A stretch of DNA of 64,000 nt from Tigriopus japonicus (taxonomy: Eukaryota > Arthropoda > Copepoda > Harpacticoida > Harpacticidae), in assembly GCA_010645155.1 (NCBI GenBank), contig CM021315.1:1114032-1178031 (forward strand), written 5' to 3'. Numbering within the stretch: position 1 is the first letter of the stretch; each line of letters starts with the position of its first letter. Of the stretch, positions 34,138 through 47,733 are shown piece by piece. The notes beneath the pieces are model-generated. The model did not search any database. It was not told where the DNA came from and saw nothing but the letters and a program-made list of their open reading frames with translations. The position numbers and the translations under genes were made by a program.

Positions 34138-37100
34138 TCCGAACGATAAAACGCACTTCACATACCTGGAAATAGAAACAATTGTGATGGGTGATGGTAA
34201 ATGCAAAAGCATGAACCGAAGGGGCGAATTCAAGTCAATTTCCCAAAAAGTTAACCAACCCCATTTTCAAGTTGATTTTTCAATCTAACACGCAAGGGGG
34301 ATTGTTGTTTGGTCAATTTTCATCCAGCAGTTTCCCTGAGTTGAGCCAGTAGTTGTGGAACTGGGACGAAGGAACCATTGAGCTCTATGGGTGTGTTTCT
34401 GTATCCGAGTGCGTGTGAGACACTTTTAACTTGGAGAAACACTGTCATTCGGAGCGCTTATCCGAGGACACACCTACCAACCTAATGTCCAAGTCAGGAC
34501 ATTGAAGGGCCAGGTGGAAACACATTCGAACTCAGCCCACCAACAAATCGTGTATCCAGCAAATCAAGTAACCAACCAACGGGCTTGAGATTGGAGTGAG
34601 CATTGTAGTTAGTTGGAAGTTTTGAGACCATTGAATACAGACGTAGTTCCAGAGCTTAGTAAAAGTAGGACGTGGTGGCGGTCATTGTTGGGAGCGAGCG
34701 ATGGTGGTTGGGGTTCCGAGTCAAGCTACAAGTTCATTTCCACCAACCAGCCCTTAGGTATAGGAGCCAGAAAACCCTAAGCAAACGCACGAATCAGGAC
34801 CACAAGCCAAATATTTGGATTGCTCTTTCAAAAGTGGAGAAAAGCAGCCAAAGGTGGATAAATGAAGGTTCGTGGCAAGAAATAGACCAACAGTAAACCC
34901 CAGGGTCTATTTAGCCAGGCTTCTTCCATTGAGTACGAATAAATCTTCACTCCCTACTTTGCATCAACAACTTCACTGAGGAGGTTGGGTCGATGTGTTC
35001 ATTTACGGATGGTTTCCTCCGTCATCAACACGAAGCAATGTGAACAATGTGCACTGAAAAGTACCTGAGTGAACGGTGAGTGACTCCGAAGCATTTACCA
35101 CATTCTTTCGATCTCCTCCCTTATACTGGTGCACATTCTGCAAATATCCTTTCTTCCAAAGCCACGACTAATTACCTCCCCATGATATGGCGGGAAAAAG
35201 CCCTCACCACCATTACTCTTCATTCAAGCACTCTTTTTGCCTAAACAGAGCAGATAAGGAGCAAGAAGAACAAGTAATGAATTGCTCAAGCGAATACGGA
35301 CCGACGGAAGGACGTCTGCACGTACAGGAGTAGCTGGTCCATGCTGGTAGCATGAGAACCAGGTTCCACGAACAAGGCTTCTTCTCATGCCAGCCAGTTG
35401 AATTTCCTCAACAAGGACATCCGTACGAACGGTGGCCATCAACTTGGGGCGGATCTCGCATATTTGCCAGCAAAGTTTGTGAAAGACTTCTGACAAGCTT
35501 TGCTAAGGTTGGCGGGTACAACATGGCGCAATGAATCCGCTTTTGTTTTGAACATGGCACTCTCAAAAGGTTCTAGATATTCTTGATTGGACTCAGGCCA
35601 TTCAAGGCCCGTGAATATGATCAACTTTACTTCCCTCTCTCCATCACCATAATCGGTACCGTGGAACCTTCGTAGCTCCATGTTCATTAGCTCGTTCTCA
35701 TCCTCGACTAATCTTTTGAAGTAATTTGGGCTCTTGCTCCAGAAATTGTTTATGAGGATGTTTGGGAAGCAACGACCATCAACTCAAGATTAGTCCAATT
35801 AACAAGGAATTATGCACTCTTTAGTCGCATCATTAGAAGCCTTCTTACGCTCTGCCAAGCCTCGTTCCGATTACATAGTGGAACAGTCTGCCTGCCTGCA
35901 TGTTGAGAGTTGCTTCCAGGGCAAATGGCGAGAAGACTCTTCTTAGAACAATTATGATAAGGAACCCAACAGATCGGAACAAAATTCTCTTCGTTAAAAC
36001 TGGGATGGTAAATGACTAGTTCTACATCTTTATTTATAATACCAGTGATGAGTATATAGAACTAAAAACTGAGAGAAAATTCCTTTTAGCTGATACGACT
36101 TTTTTATTTTTTATTTTTAGTGGGTGATGATACGAGAGAAGCGAGAAAATAAGAAACAAATATTGATGCCGCTATATAGGTTTAAAGTTTTGTGCTAGTA
36201 CTTTTTGTTCGAGTCTGTATCTCGACCAAGTGACTCCGCTCATTAGTCGCAGGTACTAAATAAAATGCCTTTGACCTGCGAGTGGTTAACGCCACTTAGG
36301 ATCAGCGTGTTTAAATTTCATCTATAACAGCTTGAAACTACTACTCCCGACTTCGTCTGTTGTTGGTTCAAGACGAATACCCACCAATCTTCGGTTGCAG
36401 ACAGCTACGATGCCATGCACGAAAACTCCAATTGACCTGTTTGACGCTAATTTGAAAAACACAATCTACTTTGACGCTGCGAGGGTCTTTTTAGGGCCCT
36501 GCAGCCTCATCTTTTAGGTCAACACCTGCAACATAGTGGTACATCGTTTCTTTGACTTGTCACGACAAGTTTTCTCAACACAATTATGGTGTGCTTGACA
36601 GTCCATTGGACTTCTTTTGTGCTTTTCCTCGGCTAATGATATTTCCATTCAGACCTTAATGTTGTCTTTACAACCTAGAATCTAATGGTGGGTTCTAAAG
36701 GGCATCCTTAACATTGTTAGACTGTCATCCTACCCGGACCTTTGATGACCTCATACATCAATGTACCAGTAAAATACTCTTAAGATCTCCCATTTCTCTT
36801 TGATTAATCGGGCAGCATGCGGACTATAGTAGTCGTGGTATTAGTCCTTATTATACTGTAAAGTCTATCACCGGGACTCTCGTCAGACTTTACCGTTAGG
36901 CCTCGTCAAAATCAAAGCATACTTCGTGATTCTAGAACCCCACCAAAAAAAATCGATTCTTTCCCATGATCCACTAAGAATGATGGGATCAAGCTTGACA
37001 TTAGACCATTACTTGAAACAAATTATGTTTCCTTTGAATCGAACATCCCGGACAGAAAATTGGCGAGCCAGTCTGTGAATCAGATTGTGTAGTAGCCTAT

Positions 37101-40100
37101 TGACAAATGATGTTGGTTCATGGACAAATTGTCAAGTTTTTACGAGTGATTGATCTGTGATCTTGCCATGTCATCGTTTGAAGCAAGCATTCTCCAATTT
37201 CGGACGGATTGAGTGCTCCACGGAATTTGCCAATCCAATTCTATTGATTAGAGTGAGTGATGTTGATGCAGTTGCGGTTGTGGTAACGAGGCACTCCCCT
37301 TGAGGCTGTTAAGAACTGCGGGTTTCGTTAATCAGTCCCAGTGGATCGAGATAGACAGAAATGTTCTTCAATTCGATTTTGAGTCTTGTCCTGGTGATGC
37401 TCTTCAAGCCCGATAGTCCTCCCGATTCCCATCATGACTGTTTGTCCTCGTCGTGTTTTTGCTCGTTCCCTTGGTATGCCGTTATGGCTGGAAAGCTGTT
37501 CTCTTGTTTCTTGTCCTCTTCCTTCCTTTTCCTGTTCTTTTTTCTTTCCTTCCTTCCGTCTTTCCTCCTCCTGCCATTCTTTTGTCGCGTAAAGCACCCA
37601 ATGGCATCGTTTTGTGTCGGAAAGCCTCTCAATTCCTTTTGGCTTGGCCACTGTCCTACATGTTCTCTCGGCCTAATATCTATTCCAAGGTAAACCATAC
37701 CCTGGGTAGAGGCCAGGGGGAACTTTTGAGCTCTTTTCAGTTCGGCAGCGATCTTGGAAGAAGCGAAATTATCACACACCATCCTCCCCTCAACCCTACT
37801 TTTCCACTTTCTTTGACCACCTCGGTGCTATAGCTGGTAGCCAAAAACCAATAGCACAGAACACGATGCTTCCGTATGAAACCAAAGACAGAAAGACAAA
37901 CCGTCTGACATTCCCTTCGGAAAGAAACCATTTCTTCGAACCCTCAGCTTCAGGAAAGTACTCAAATGCTCAGTTCCTGTTAAAGGTTTGGTCAAGTGTG
38001 CAAGTTGTGTCAGAGAGAGTAGAAACTGTGCTGAGACCAGCATTGGTATTCGCGGGCAGGGATAGTAGTGGTGGTGGTGGTGGTGCCACCAGTGACCTTT
38101 CAAGTTTGCGATTGTTGTTGTTGCTAACATCATATAAATGGAAACTGATGACGAATTGAAGAAGCCAACAAGACAAAATTGGATCTGTCTAAATCGAAGC
38201 AGCGAAAAAGAAGCGAATTTTCGTCTTCCTCCAACATGTTCCTCTTTTTCGACACTCAATGCCCAAAGGCAAAGGTTCGGAAGAAAGGCGGAACGGATCC
38301 ACAAGGGTTGTACAAAAGACCCGATTATGAACGAGCTTGATGGCCTGATGTCTTCAATTCATGGCCTCCATAAAGAACCCTTCCTGACAAGGGCCAATGT
38401 CGTTGACGTTCTTTGAACTGGAAAGCATCATTCAAGATTGCTTAAAGCGCACAGATCTAGTTTTGGAAAAGTCTCAAGAGGTACAATCTTACTCAAATCG
38501 TACAAAATAGGAATAGCCTGAGCAATTGAGCAATTGTTTGGACCTGAGAAGTGTATATCATTATAAGAAATCAATAGACATTTGTCGGCTTGAAAAAGCC
38601 AACCATCAAACTGCTTTCAACTTTCCCAAGCCATAGAATCCATGCACAAGTACATCTTATTTGGATAAAATGGTAAAGTGATCTTGCAATAGGAAATGTA
38701 AAATGTGGATCCTCATTTTTCCTTGCCTACGCCTCCTTGTACAATCTCTGAGCTAGAGGAATGAAATGAAAACGTGCAGCGAAAGAAGAGACAGTAGGCC
38801 TATCTACACTCTACGTACAACTGCTAGACACGTACCTGCTAGTATTACTACTAGAGGGTCCCTTCAGACTTGTTGGATCGAGAGCTGGCGAAAGAAAACA
38901 AAAAAGAAGAGGCGGAAAATAGACAGACGGTTTCGAGAGCCAAAAAGACTTGAAGACAGACGCTAACAGGATTCCGTTTTCTCTTGAAAAAGAAGTGCTT
39001 CGACCAACTACGAACATACAGTAGCTTTAGACGACTTGCCACTTGGGTGCCAATCCCTTTGCTCTGACGGAAAGCAGTTTTTCCTGCCATAAAGATGAAT
39101 TTGTCTGATCAATTCGAATTCGTGCCATTTGGCATTGATTGGCGAAAGAACTGAGTCTCGTGAATGCGTGGAGCAACATTCTTCTCTTTTCAATCGTTTC
39201 ACATCCAGACAGCTTTGATAGGAAACTCCTCATGTCTCTGAGGAGCTAGTAAAAATCGTGATGTGTTACTTAATTTTCGGGGACCGCCATTCAAATATGA
39301 ATGGCTTGGTCCCATTCCTTGTTCTCATCACATCGTAATTATCATAAAACGTGAGCTCAAGACGAAGCTCCACTGATTTTGAGACCTTACTATGCTCTAC
39401 AGGGAGGTCCATGAAATAGACATTCAAAGTATTTCAGTATCTAGGAAAAATCAATCAGATAAGAAGGCTTAATCCTACTAGTATTTCGTTAAATAGTTTT
39501 TATTGTGTCTCAAAAGGACTCTTCATATTCAACGAATTGTTAGTGTCATCTTTTCAAATCGTGTTTACGAAGAAGGTGGGAAATTTAAAGGGTATGATTT
39601 CTTTTGGGGCTCCTTGTACTTCCGTTGGACTGGGTCTAATCCGTCTACAATATCGAAGGACCGTCGAATTTTTAGATGGATTTTTGGATAAATGAATTTG
39701 ATTCGATTAGATCAAAGAACTCATTGAAGACGCTACAAAAACGTGCAGAAGCACACAAGGAAATATGCTCAAATTATGTTGTTATTATTATTTAATCCAT
39801 GCGTGTTTTTCTTCCAATGTGGACGGATTAAAACAATCCTGGACTGAACGTACTAGACACTGGATAGTTGCTTAAAGTGTTTTTGGTGCGTCAAACAAGT
39901 GATTTAAAAAAAACGTGACTCGTTGGTTAGAAATGTCCTATTTCTTTACATCAATCCAAAGCTCTTGTCCTATCTCTAAAACAATAGCGCGAAATATTTT
40001 GAAATGGGTTCATCTTGTTTAAAAAGCTGACGGTAATATTGAATGCTTTGCGATCAAAATTTTTTGGACCAAAGTTCGATAAAATTGATCTGAGATCAAG

Positions 40101-40644
40101 TGGTAAAAAACCGGTTTGGACTATCAAACTCCAGGTTCAGATTATAAGAGCTTTCTTTTCTAACACACACAAATGGGTCACAGATACAGCCAGCTGCTAC
40201 GTAACAAAGATCTTTATGGATTACATGAATACATCTACCTACATCTTGCAATAGGATCATAAACTTGATAAAAAGCTAATGTTTTAAACCGAGTTTCGTG
40301 TACGAGTTTCAGACTTGAGTGGAAACACTGCATCGCCTCTCCTTCAAAGAGAAACCTAGTTTTGCTCTCCCATAATTGCTAGCGAGCCATTACCATAGGA
40401 ATACCAGAGATGGATATGCACATGTATGATAGAAATGAAGATATCCACAGACACGCGCACACACACATTTCTTTCTTTTCTGTCCTAATCCATACGTTAT
40501 CCTCACGGCCAAAGACGAGATTTCCATTAGGTGCAATCACACGCACGGACGTGAGAATCATTCTTTGACCATAATGGTTCAGTCAATATTTTTGAGAGCT
40601 TTGTTTCCCTAGGCTAGAAAGTAGGTACATTCCGAGACCTAAAT
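34138..40644. other. long stretch without a recognised gene
   Basis: Contains a pyrimidine-rich tract (37500-37580) and a short (GGT)n run near 38070-38090. Overlapping frames of 60-160 codons at 35.2-35.7 and 37.3-38.4 kb give no family match by eye. The 34.3-35.0 kb part may be promoter or 5' UTR of the exon at 34137. Confidence 0.3.
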
Positions 40645-40725
40645 AGGCTAACCTGGCTCAGGGGTAGATACGTGGTCCAAGCCTATCTCACGTAGTGACA
40701 GATTGGTTCAAGGCATAAGCGAAGA
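40645..40725 (+). other. tRNA-like sequence, possibly SINE-derived
   Basis: TGGCTCAGGGGTAGA fits a pol III A box and GGTTCAAGGC about 45 nt later approximates a B box. A proper cloverleaf could not be drawn: the D and acceptor stems do not pair. It is therefore not called as a tRNA gene. A tRNA-derived SINE head is the more likely reading if it is anything. Confidence 0.2.
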
Positions 40726-43700
40726 AAAAGAAGGGTGCTAAGCTAAATCGGCGACACAAAAGCAAGCCAATCAACCCAAAGTGACTGGTGTTGGTTGGTT
40801 ATGCAGTGATGGGGCTCCCCACTATCCAAGAGGATGACTTACTTGACGGCTTAAATCTAAGGCTCAAGGTCACTTGTATTTAGTGGGCTTCCGAGTTTGA
40901 CGACTTTTTTAGCTCAAACATAAGACGATTGCTTCAAAATGGACCCTCGTGTCCTCGTGATAAGCGTGAAAAGAAAGGACCAAATGGATGATGACCTTTC
41001 GTTGTGACTGAGTGCTCGGAGAACTTGCTGGACGTAATCTTTGTTTCAAAAGGAGAGAGAGCCGTTGGTGAAATTCAAAAATGTAATCCAAAAGGGTTTT
41101 TGACGAACATAATTTGTATTTCGCATTACATCCGTCTCTCTGATTCATATTGACTTAATTAAAAACATTGCTTACGATCATTGATTACGAATAAAGATTC
41201 CAAATTGCTTACCCTCAACAAACGGAATAATGGTGGCTTTCAAGAACGCCTTTTTCTTCGACTCAACTCCAAGAAATTGCGGTCGAGCAATTCGATTTCC
41301 AGTCGCCGTGTCTCGGATTGGACCAGAAGAAAAACCACTTGGCAAGAAACCAGTCCTTTTCACTCACAAAAACGCTTTCAAGAAAATCTTTGATGTTCCT
41401 CGGTTCCATCAATTATACATGGCGTTGAAAATTCATTTGTTCCTTTGACAGCAGGATGGATTATCCAGCGGTCTGATTCATCGTGCACTGGTGGGGCCAA
41501 GCAAAATTTTGGGACTTCTTTGCCACAAAGTCGCTTCAATTCCTAGACGTTTTGCAATCTAAGTTCAACTTGAAATGAAGAGAAACACGATGGCACAATG
41601 GATCCGCCTTAGGAGACTGCTCTATTGACATTGAAAGCCACATCCAAGGTAGACCTCACTTTTAGATTGTGAGGTCCGAGGACGAAGAGGAAGAGGAGAG
41701 GGGAAGAAAGAATGGAAGAAGAGGTCCGCTTTGAGCTTGAGCACCTTGTTGGCGGCGTTGTCCGCTTTCGTCGTGGCGAGGATTGGAATCTCGTCGAACG
41801 AAGCTGAGGTCGTGGAAAAGAAAAAAAGGGGGAGACGAGCGCGAAAACGTGAGTGGTGAGCTACACTAGTTGCCCAAGGACTGAGGGCAAGAACTTCGAG
41901 GCCGGAACGGTCTCCTTGCTTGCGTTTGTAGGCTAGGCTAACGACCTCGATGGATGGGGGCCCTTGGGGAAATATTACGAACGAAATCAACTAGTTTGGA
42001 AATGGTCAAATAGGAGACGGTCTTCAAAAGTTAAATAACGTCGGGCTTTGTTTAAGCTATTCAAGGGATTTGCCTCAAATAACGTGACACTTTCTCATCT
42101 TTTGGCAGAGCATAAACATTCGCTTAGTTGATTTCAGCTTGGCCCTTGCGCATACCTGTTTTGGTATGGTTAGAAAGCAGGAACATCACTTTTTTCAGGT
42201 GTTCCCAACAACTTTGTTCTGTTCCACAACATTTTCGACCACTGGCAAATTAGGCTGTGTCGACGGACAATAGCTGTCCTAGTTTGCTCAACAATTGTCG
42301 GGATTAGTACATTCAAAACTCGTGAATGCTTTCGAAGGACATGTTAAATGGAACACGTTTGGCAAGCAATACCTACGGAAGGACTTCTTTCTCCGTTTTT
42401 TGGTGTTATTCAATGCGAAATAAGCGTCCACTAAGATGACTATTAACACTGTCTTAATCGAGGAGTCAACAAAAACTCTGAAGAAAAGATATCAAACTTT
42501 CATTCCCTCCACAAAACCGAAGGGGTATATTTTTATTTTTATCCTTTCATTTGTTTACCATTTCTTCTGTCTGGACTCCAGATCAGCTTTTGTAAATAAG
42601 GTGAGCTTTTGTAACCCTTCGAGTCTCAAAATGTAAGGAGTGGGTCATCTAAGCCCATAAGAAAATGAGAAAATCGTCAGATTATTCCCGGTTGTTTAAT
42701 TTCACTTGACATCCAAACTTGAAAGGAATCAATTTGCCGTGAGTGATATGATCTTTTGGGGAGGCGAGAAAACTTTGAACAATGGAGAAAGCCTCGGGGA
42801 TGATAGGAGGAGAATAAGGCGAAGATGAGCGTGATGAGAATCTCTTGGAAGTGGAAATGTAGAATATGGTACACTTCTCCATCAATGGGCGTGGATAAGC
42901 ACTTTGGATCTCGACTGACTATGGCACTCGGCCCAATGGAAGTCAACTTTGTCTGAACTTTACACATGCAGAACGCAAGATAGTAAACATTCCATTATAT
43001 TTTGTAATTGATTTGTAGCCCAGCTCTAAGAACTCCATTATAAAAAATGTATTGACGACACTAGAGCGATTGTGTTAATGACCAAGGATAAACAGGGGTC
43101 TGTTTTTGCACGCAGGTGTCTCCAGTTGACTGTCTTATGTAAAATACATCATACAGATATGTTAGTTTACCTAGCGTTCAAAAATATACTTTTGCCAAGA
43201 TACTTAGAGTGTTTGTAAACCATTTGAGTGTTCAATGTTGGGTTTATTTATATTCATGACACTCGTCTACGCTCAAGGGAGATATGTCATAAACTGGAAA
43301 CATCCAGCCAAGATCGGCATGGAAATGAGCCGGTTACGATGCCAGAGTATGGAAGAAGACGAAGAAGAAAAATAAGAAAAATAAGAAAGAAAGCACGTGA
43401 TGGCAGTCGAGCAAAGAAGACGAAGAAGATATATGAGGCCCACTTATTCAGATCTGAAGCGTTCATCTGCCTATTCCTTCCATCCCTCCGAAAGCTGCAT
43501 TTGAAATGTATCTCGATAGCACAATGTGCACACAGTCAAGATTGCCGCTTTATCGCGTTTCCGTATGAGAAGAGGCCTCCAATCCGTCCATGAAAGAAGC
43601 AACGCCATATGTTTATCCCTAAGATTTGCAACTTCCCGCCATAAGGTGCAATAATGTGTAAGGACTCTAGAATGAGATCAAAGGAAGTTGTCATTGACAA

Positions 43701-44559
43701 GACCAAAGGTTATAAAACTTAAAAGGCCGTGCTAGCATGACTGGCGTAGAAATATTTTATTGTAATGATTTCGTCTTTCTATGAAAGAACGATGAAAAGT
43801 CTTTCTTCTAAGCATCGACTGTTTACTTACTTTTTAAATATCAAATATTCATGTGAAAGACCAGCAAGTGTGAAGTGCGAGGCTAGTGGTTGCAGATATC
43901 TTAAAGCCAAGTTGACCAATGGGCAAGTGGTCTGGTCTACCATTTCCGTCAGATAAGCTTAACGATAAGGAAAAAAGATCAGCCTCTCGCCACTGAGTGT
44001 CACGTTTTCCCGATAAGGCGATATTTTTTGCCCTATTTTACCCTTTGATTTCCTAAAGTTGAGTAGCATTCCATTTGGGTGGAAAATGTTGACTTCTAAA
44101 AAATTTGATTATCAATCCATTGGACCCATAATACTTTACAAAAATGGAAAAGACCTGCGATTGACCTCAAATAGGACTCAGTCTATTGACGTGTCTTTGA
44201 AAACCTCATGGCCAGAGAGAGCCTACCACGTAGATCAGACGCGTTTCAACAAAAATGTGGCCCAACTTAGCCGTCTGCACTTTTTCCCCTCTAAAGGAGC
44301 TTTTATCCCAGTCAATTTTAAAGCTGGCTTTATATCTGGAAGTGCGGGATAATCTTAGGTTGGCTTGGTATCTCAAAGGAAGATGAACACGAAGGCAATT
44401 TTCGGAAGTAGAAAATGATGCCGCAGGATTAATGGCCGTCGAAATAGTTCCTTGTTCCATTACCAGAATGAGCAACCCTGTTCCTTTTCTTGGCCGGGTG
44501 CCTCTTCTTGTTCTTTCTCCTCCATCCATCCACCCACCCACCCACATTGCCCTGGAACA
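40726..44559. other. stretch without a confirmed gene
   Basis: Possible exon-like segments on the minus strand end at donors near 41213 (GAGG/GTAAGC) and 42690, but no product is recognisable. The segment at 41660-41803 is listed separately. Nothing else was seen. Confidence 0.3.
41660..41803 (-). CDS. possible internal exon, unknown protein
   Basis: A long poly-pyrimidine tract ending CCACGACCTCAG precedes 41803 and a donor (AAAA/GTGAGG) follows 41660. The 144-nt segment is open, begins and ends in phase 1, and uses GC-ending codons (KADNAANKVLKLKADLF). I recognise no family. Its basic, Ala-rich composition could also arise by chance. Confidence 0.22.
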
Positions 44560-44738
44560 CCCATTCTGAGGAAATTGCCAATGACCTTATGCATGAAAAG
44601 CTCATCTCATTGCCAATCCAGCTCGGAGGATCCGAGAACCAAGCCAACGAGCGAATGCATGGTTGGCCGGCCCATTACGATATTTCGCTAGGGAATTTGT
44701 TTGGAACCCCGGATAAAGAGAGTGTGGAACGTGCTTAA
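44560..44738 (+). CDS. possible terminal exon, unknown protein
   Basis: The frame from about 44560 to the TAA at 44736-44738 shows strongly coding-like codon use. It reads EEIANDLMHEKLISLPIQLG and onward through MHGWPAHYDISLGNLFG. The 5' limit is uncertain; the nearest acceptor-like sequence ends CATTCTGAG. A second coding-like frame follows at about 44870-45050. I recognise neither, and no poly(A) signal is close by. Confidence 0.25.
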
Positions 44739-46075
44739 ATACATCTCTATCAAAAAGTAAGGCGGAGGGTTAATGGCATGATATTTTATGACGTGGATTT
44801 TCGATTCGATGTCTTTTTTATCTGAGATGGCTCAGTTTTTTGCACCCATTTTTGTACACACGGAAGAAGTGGACGAAGAAGACCTAAACCGCAAGAGAAG
44901 CTTTCAAATGCAAATTGATGGTCATTGCACATCCCAAGAGGTATTTGGTTCTCTGTTGCCCGAAAGGGAAGTACCATTCAAAGCCGATCTATCCATCTTT
45001 TCCCATGAACATCGTAATTTGGTGGTTTTCTCGAGCAGCCAGGCAAGCACGTGCGCGCTCCGTTTCCTTCTTGGCTTGATCCACATTCTTCTTTCAGACC
45101 CAACTCCGTGGGAGATCAGAATGAAATTTGGTATTGGATTTCGGCATCATCTGAGAAAATGAGCTCTCCAAAACCAAGACACTTTCTCGGTAAGGCGCCG
45201 CAAGCTTGATCTAAATTCTCGCTAGATATTTGATAACGGAAGACCTACCCTGAACGGTCTACATACCGGTATATGTAGATTGGCCGCGTTTAGTACTCCC
45301 AATACAACTTCGACTCTCACTTCATCTCGCTACAAAGTTTTAGGCATAAAATTGGGTCTTAATTCTCCAACATTTTTGTTTCAACGCCGTCGATGGCCAA
45401 ATTCGTTGATGAACGTTAAAAGGGAGCATGAAATGAAGCGAGTATCTCAATCATGGACTGCTATTTGTGCTTCAAAAAAAAACTCTCAGATTTGTTCCTT
45501 ACACTTAAAACTTCAAATGAAGTAACCTGGTATCAATTTAATAAGACCAGTTTCATCAAAACAATGAAAATCTCCTTGTGGCGGAATCTTGCCACTTATT
45601 TTCTCTTGAATCTGTATCTTCTGCTCTGCTGTTGAATGATACAACTATGAACATTATAAATGTATCATCTAGTTTCTGATAGTGTCATAAATGAGGTAAG
45701 ATTGATTATCGTTGTGAGGTTGTAAACCAACACCAAAAATTTGAACATCGCTCATATTTTCTTTAACTAAATAAATGTTTGTGCAGTCAATTCTTGAAAG
45801 TTTTAGAGCTTTCTTGTTTTTCTTTCTTTGGCAAAATGAATTTACCTGTATAGAAATTCCGAAATAGAATGAGATCTGATACAAATAATGTTGTTCTAAC
45901 ATCGAAAACAATTATTAGAGCGAATAATAGATCACGGATCAATGGTCATGAATAGGGACAAGAAGTTTAGACGAATAATACTCTCAAATTAAACGAAAAA
46001 AGACGAATACGATTGCCTGATTAGACGAAAAACGACGCATAAAAGAACAGGGTTGGTTTAATCCCGTCCCGTTGA
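44739..46075. other. stretch without a confirmed gene
   Basis: The 44788-45162 frame is open and coding-like in its middle part but has no recognisable product or clear splice pair. From 46048 the sequence becomes rich in the motif ATCCCGTCCC next to the LINE insertion. Confidence 0.3.
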
Positions 46076-46099
46076 AGAAAATCCCGTCCCTGTGATCGG

Positions 46100-47733
46100 G
46101 GGAACGGGATAAACCGCGGTTTTACGGGATTTACGGGCTGTCCGATTTTTTTTTATTTCAGTGCATAGATTTGAAAAATTTGATTTGTGTCCTAATAGGT
46201 CTAATGATTGGAAACACATGTTTTGGTAAATTGTCAAAAACCTTGAAAGACCTTTATTTTGTTTTGCCATTTTAACTTGTTGAAACCTAACAAATTGCAA
46301 ATATTTTCGAAAATCTCGTTTTAATCAGCTTGAAGATTTTTTAGCTTGTAAATTATTTGGAAGTCCATGATTTAATTCCTTCTGGACAGCATAGGTTTCG
46401 AGCTCATTTTAGTACAGTAACCCAATTGGTTGATCATATTGAGCAAATCATTGAAGGGCTCGAAAGTCATGAGTCAGTTGATGTAGTCTATCTTGACTTT
46501 GCCAAGGCCTTCGATAAGGTAGATCATGGTCTTTTGCTCGATCAACTCAAAGAGTTAGGGGTCCAGGGTAAGGTCCTGACTTGGATTGATAGTTTTATAA
46601 GCGAAAGGAAGCAAATAGTTAAAGTTGAAAGATCTTTTAGCGGCATGTATGATGTCAAGTCAGGTGTTCCGCAAGGTTCAATTTTAGGTCCGCTCTTGTT
46701 TATTCTCTTTATTGCTCCTCTCCAGAATTTTAGAACAAAAGCCAGTATTTCTTCATATGCTGATGACACAAAATTAGTTTGTGGAAGGAATGGGCAGGAC
46801 TCGAAATGTTTAGTTGAGGACTTGGAGAAGGTCTACTCTTGGGTTGGCGAGAGTTACGGGATGAAATTCCGCACAATGACGTATGGGGCGTCAAAATTAG
46901 ATGTTCCACTCAAAGACAATGGAGGTTGTGATATTGAGCAGGTCTCGTCCATGAGAGATTTGGGAGTTGTCGTCCAAGATGATGGAAAGTTTGATGAGCA
47001 TATCCAGTTGAACGTGGGGAAGGCATTTCAAACGTGCGGCTGGATCTATCGCACTTTCAAGTCCAGAGATAGTATTACAATGCTAACTCTGTTCAAGTCG
47101 ATTGTTCAACCGCATCTTGAATATGCCTCACCCATTTGGGCTCCAATGAGTTCAGCAGGTTTGCAAAAGGTCGAGCAGGTCCAAAGATGTTTTACTAGGA
47201 ACATCACAGGAATGAGAGAGCTCTCGTATTGGAAGAGGCTCCAGAAGTTAGGGTTGTACAGTACTCAGAGAAGTTATGAAAGGTATCTAATACTGTATGT
47301 TTTCAAGAGCATTCATGGGTCTGTCCTAACCCAGGATTTGAGATCAGTTGTAGCGATCGTAGAGGTTTTACGTGCGCTCTGAGAGCACCTCCAAATCCTA
47401 AGGAATCAAGGCTAATTCGAACAATGAAGTCCTCCTCTCTTCTTTATCGGGCTCCTTCATTGTTCAATTTGTTGCCTATTTGCCTTCGTCGGGAATATGT
47501 AGGAGCTGATCCTCTAACAGCATTTAAGGCAGGATCGGACAAATTTTTAAAAACTATTCCTGACCAACCCATTATACAGGGGTTGTATAGATCTGCCAAC
47601 AGTAACTCATTGGTAGATCAAATTTCATATAAACATTAATTATTGAAACTATAATAATGATTAACTCTCCTTACAGGGAATTCCATTCCTTGTAGCGGTA
47701 TTGAAAAATCCGCCCCCCCCCCAAAAAAAAAAG
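46100..47733 (+). mobile_element. 5'-truncated CR1/Jockey-group LINE
   Basis: Reverse-transcriptase homology starts near 46290 and ends with the 3' UTR, a run of ten C and a run of ten A (47712-47732). Similar sequence flanks it on both sides (AGAAAATCCCGTCCC at 46076 and 47734), which may be a target-site duplication of about 24 bp. If so, the insertion spans 46100-47733. The last ~330 bp are shared with the copy at 20719-21050. The endonuclease and ORF1 parts are missing, so it cannot move by itself. Confidence 0.88.
46357..47639 (+). pseudogene. LINE reverse transcriptase, frameshifted
   Basis: The frame from 46357 carries reverse-transcriptase blocks in order: YLDFAKAFDKVDH (block with the first catalytic Asp), SGVPQGSILGPLLF, and the SYADDTKLV active site with the two Asp. 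Downstream are the thumb-region motif PHLEYASPIWAP and a CR1-type C terminus (RYLILYVFKSIHG). The frame is lost at about 47340-47352 by one base and resumes as SDRRGFTCALRAP, then IRTMKSSSLLYRAPS to the stop at 47639. Upstream of 46357 the frame is also shifted (NQLEDFLACK in another frame). The start used here is only the beginning of the open stretch, not a real initiation site. The missing N terminus and frameshifts make it non-functional. Confidence 0.92.

Noticed and set aside
36270..36380. GAGTGGTTAACGC and GGTTCAAG motifs resembling tRNA-Ser/Leu boxes
   Set aside because: Spacing and stem pairing do not fit a tRNA, and the B box is poor.
37361..37833. Overlapping long frames near 37.4-37.8 kb
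   Set aside because: Low-complexity pyrimidine-rich DNA gives Phe/Leu/Ser frames on one strand and Lys/Glu frames on the other. No family signal.
41622..41990. 122-codon minus-strand frame as a complete gene
   Set aside because: The part above 41803 is poly-pyrimidine intron-like sequence. Only 41803-41660 is kept as a weak candidate exon.
46048..46075. CAGGGTTGGTTTAATCCCGT as a hAT left end
   Set aside because: It fits the YARNG rule, but no inverted partner or 8-bp duplication was found downstream.
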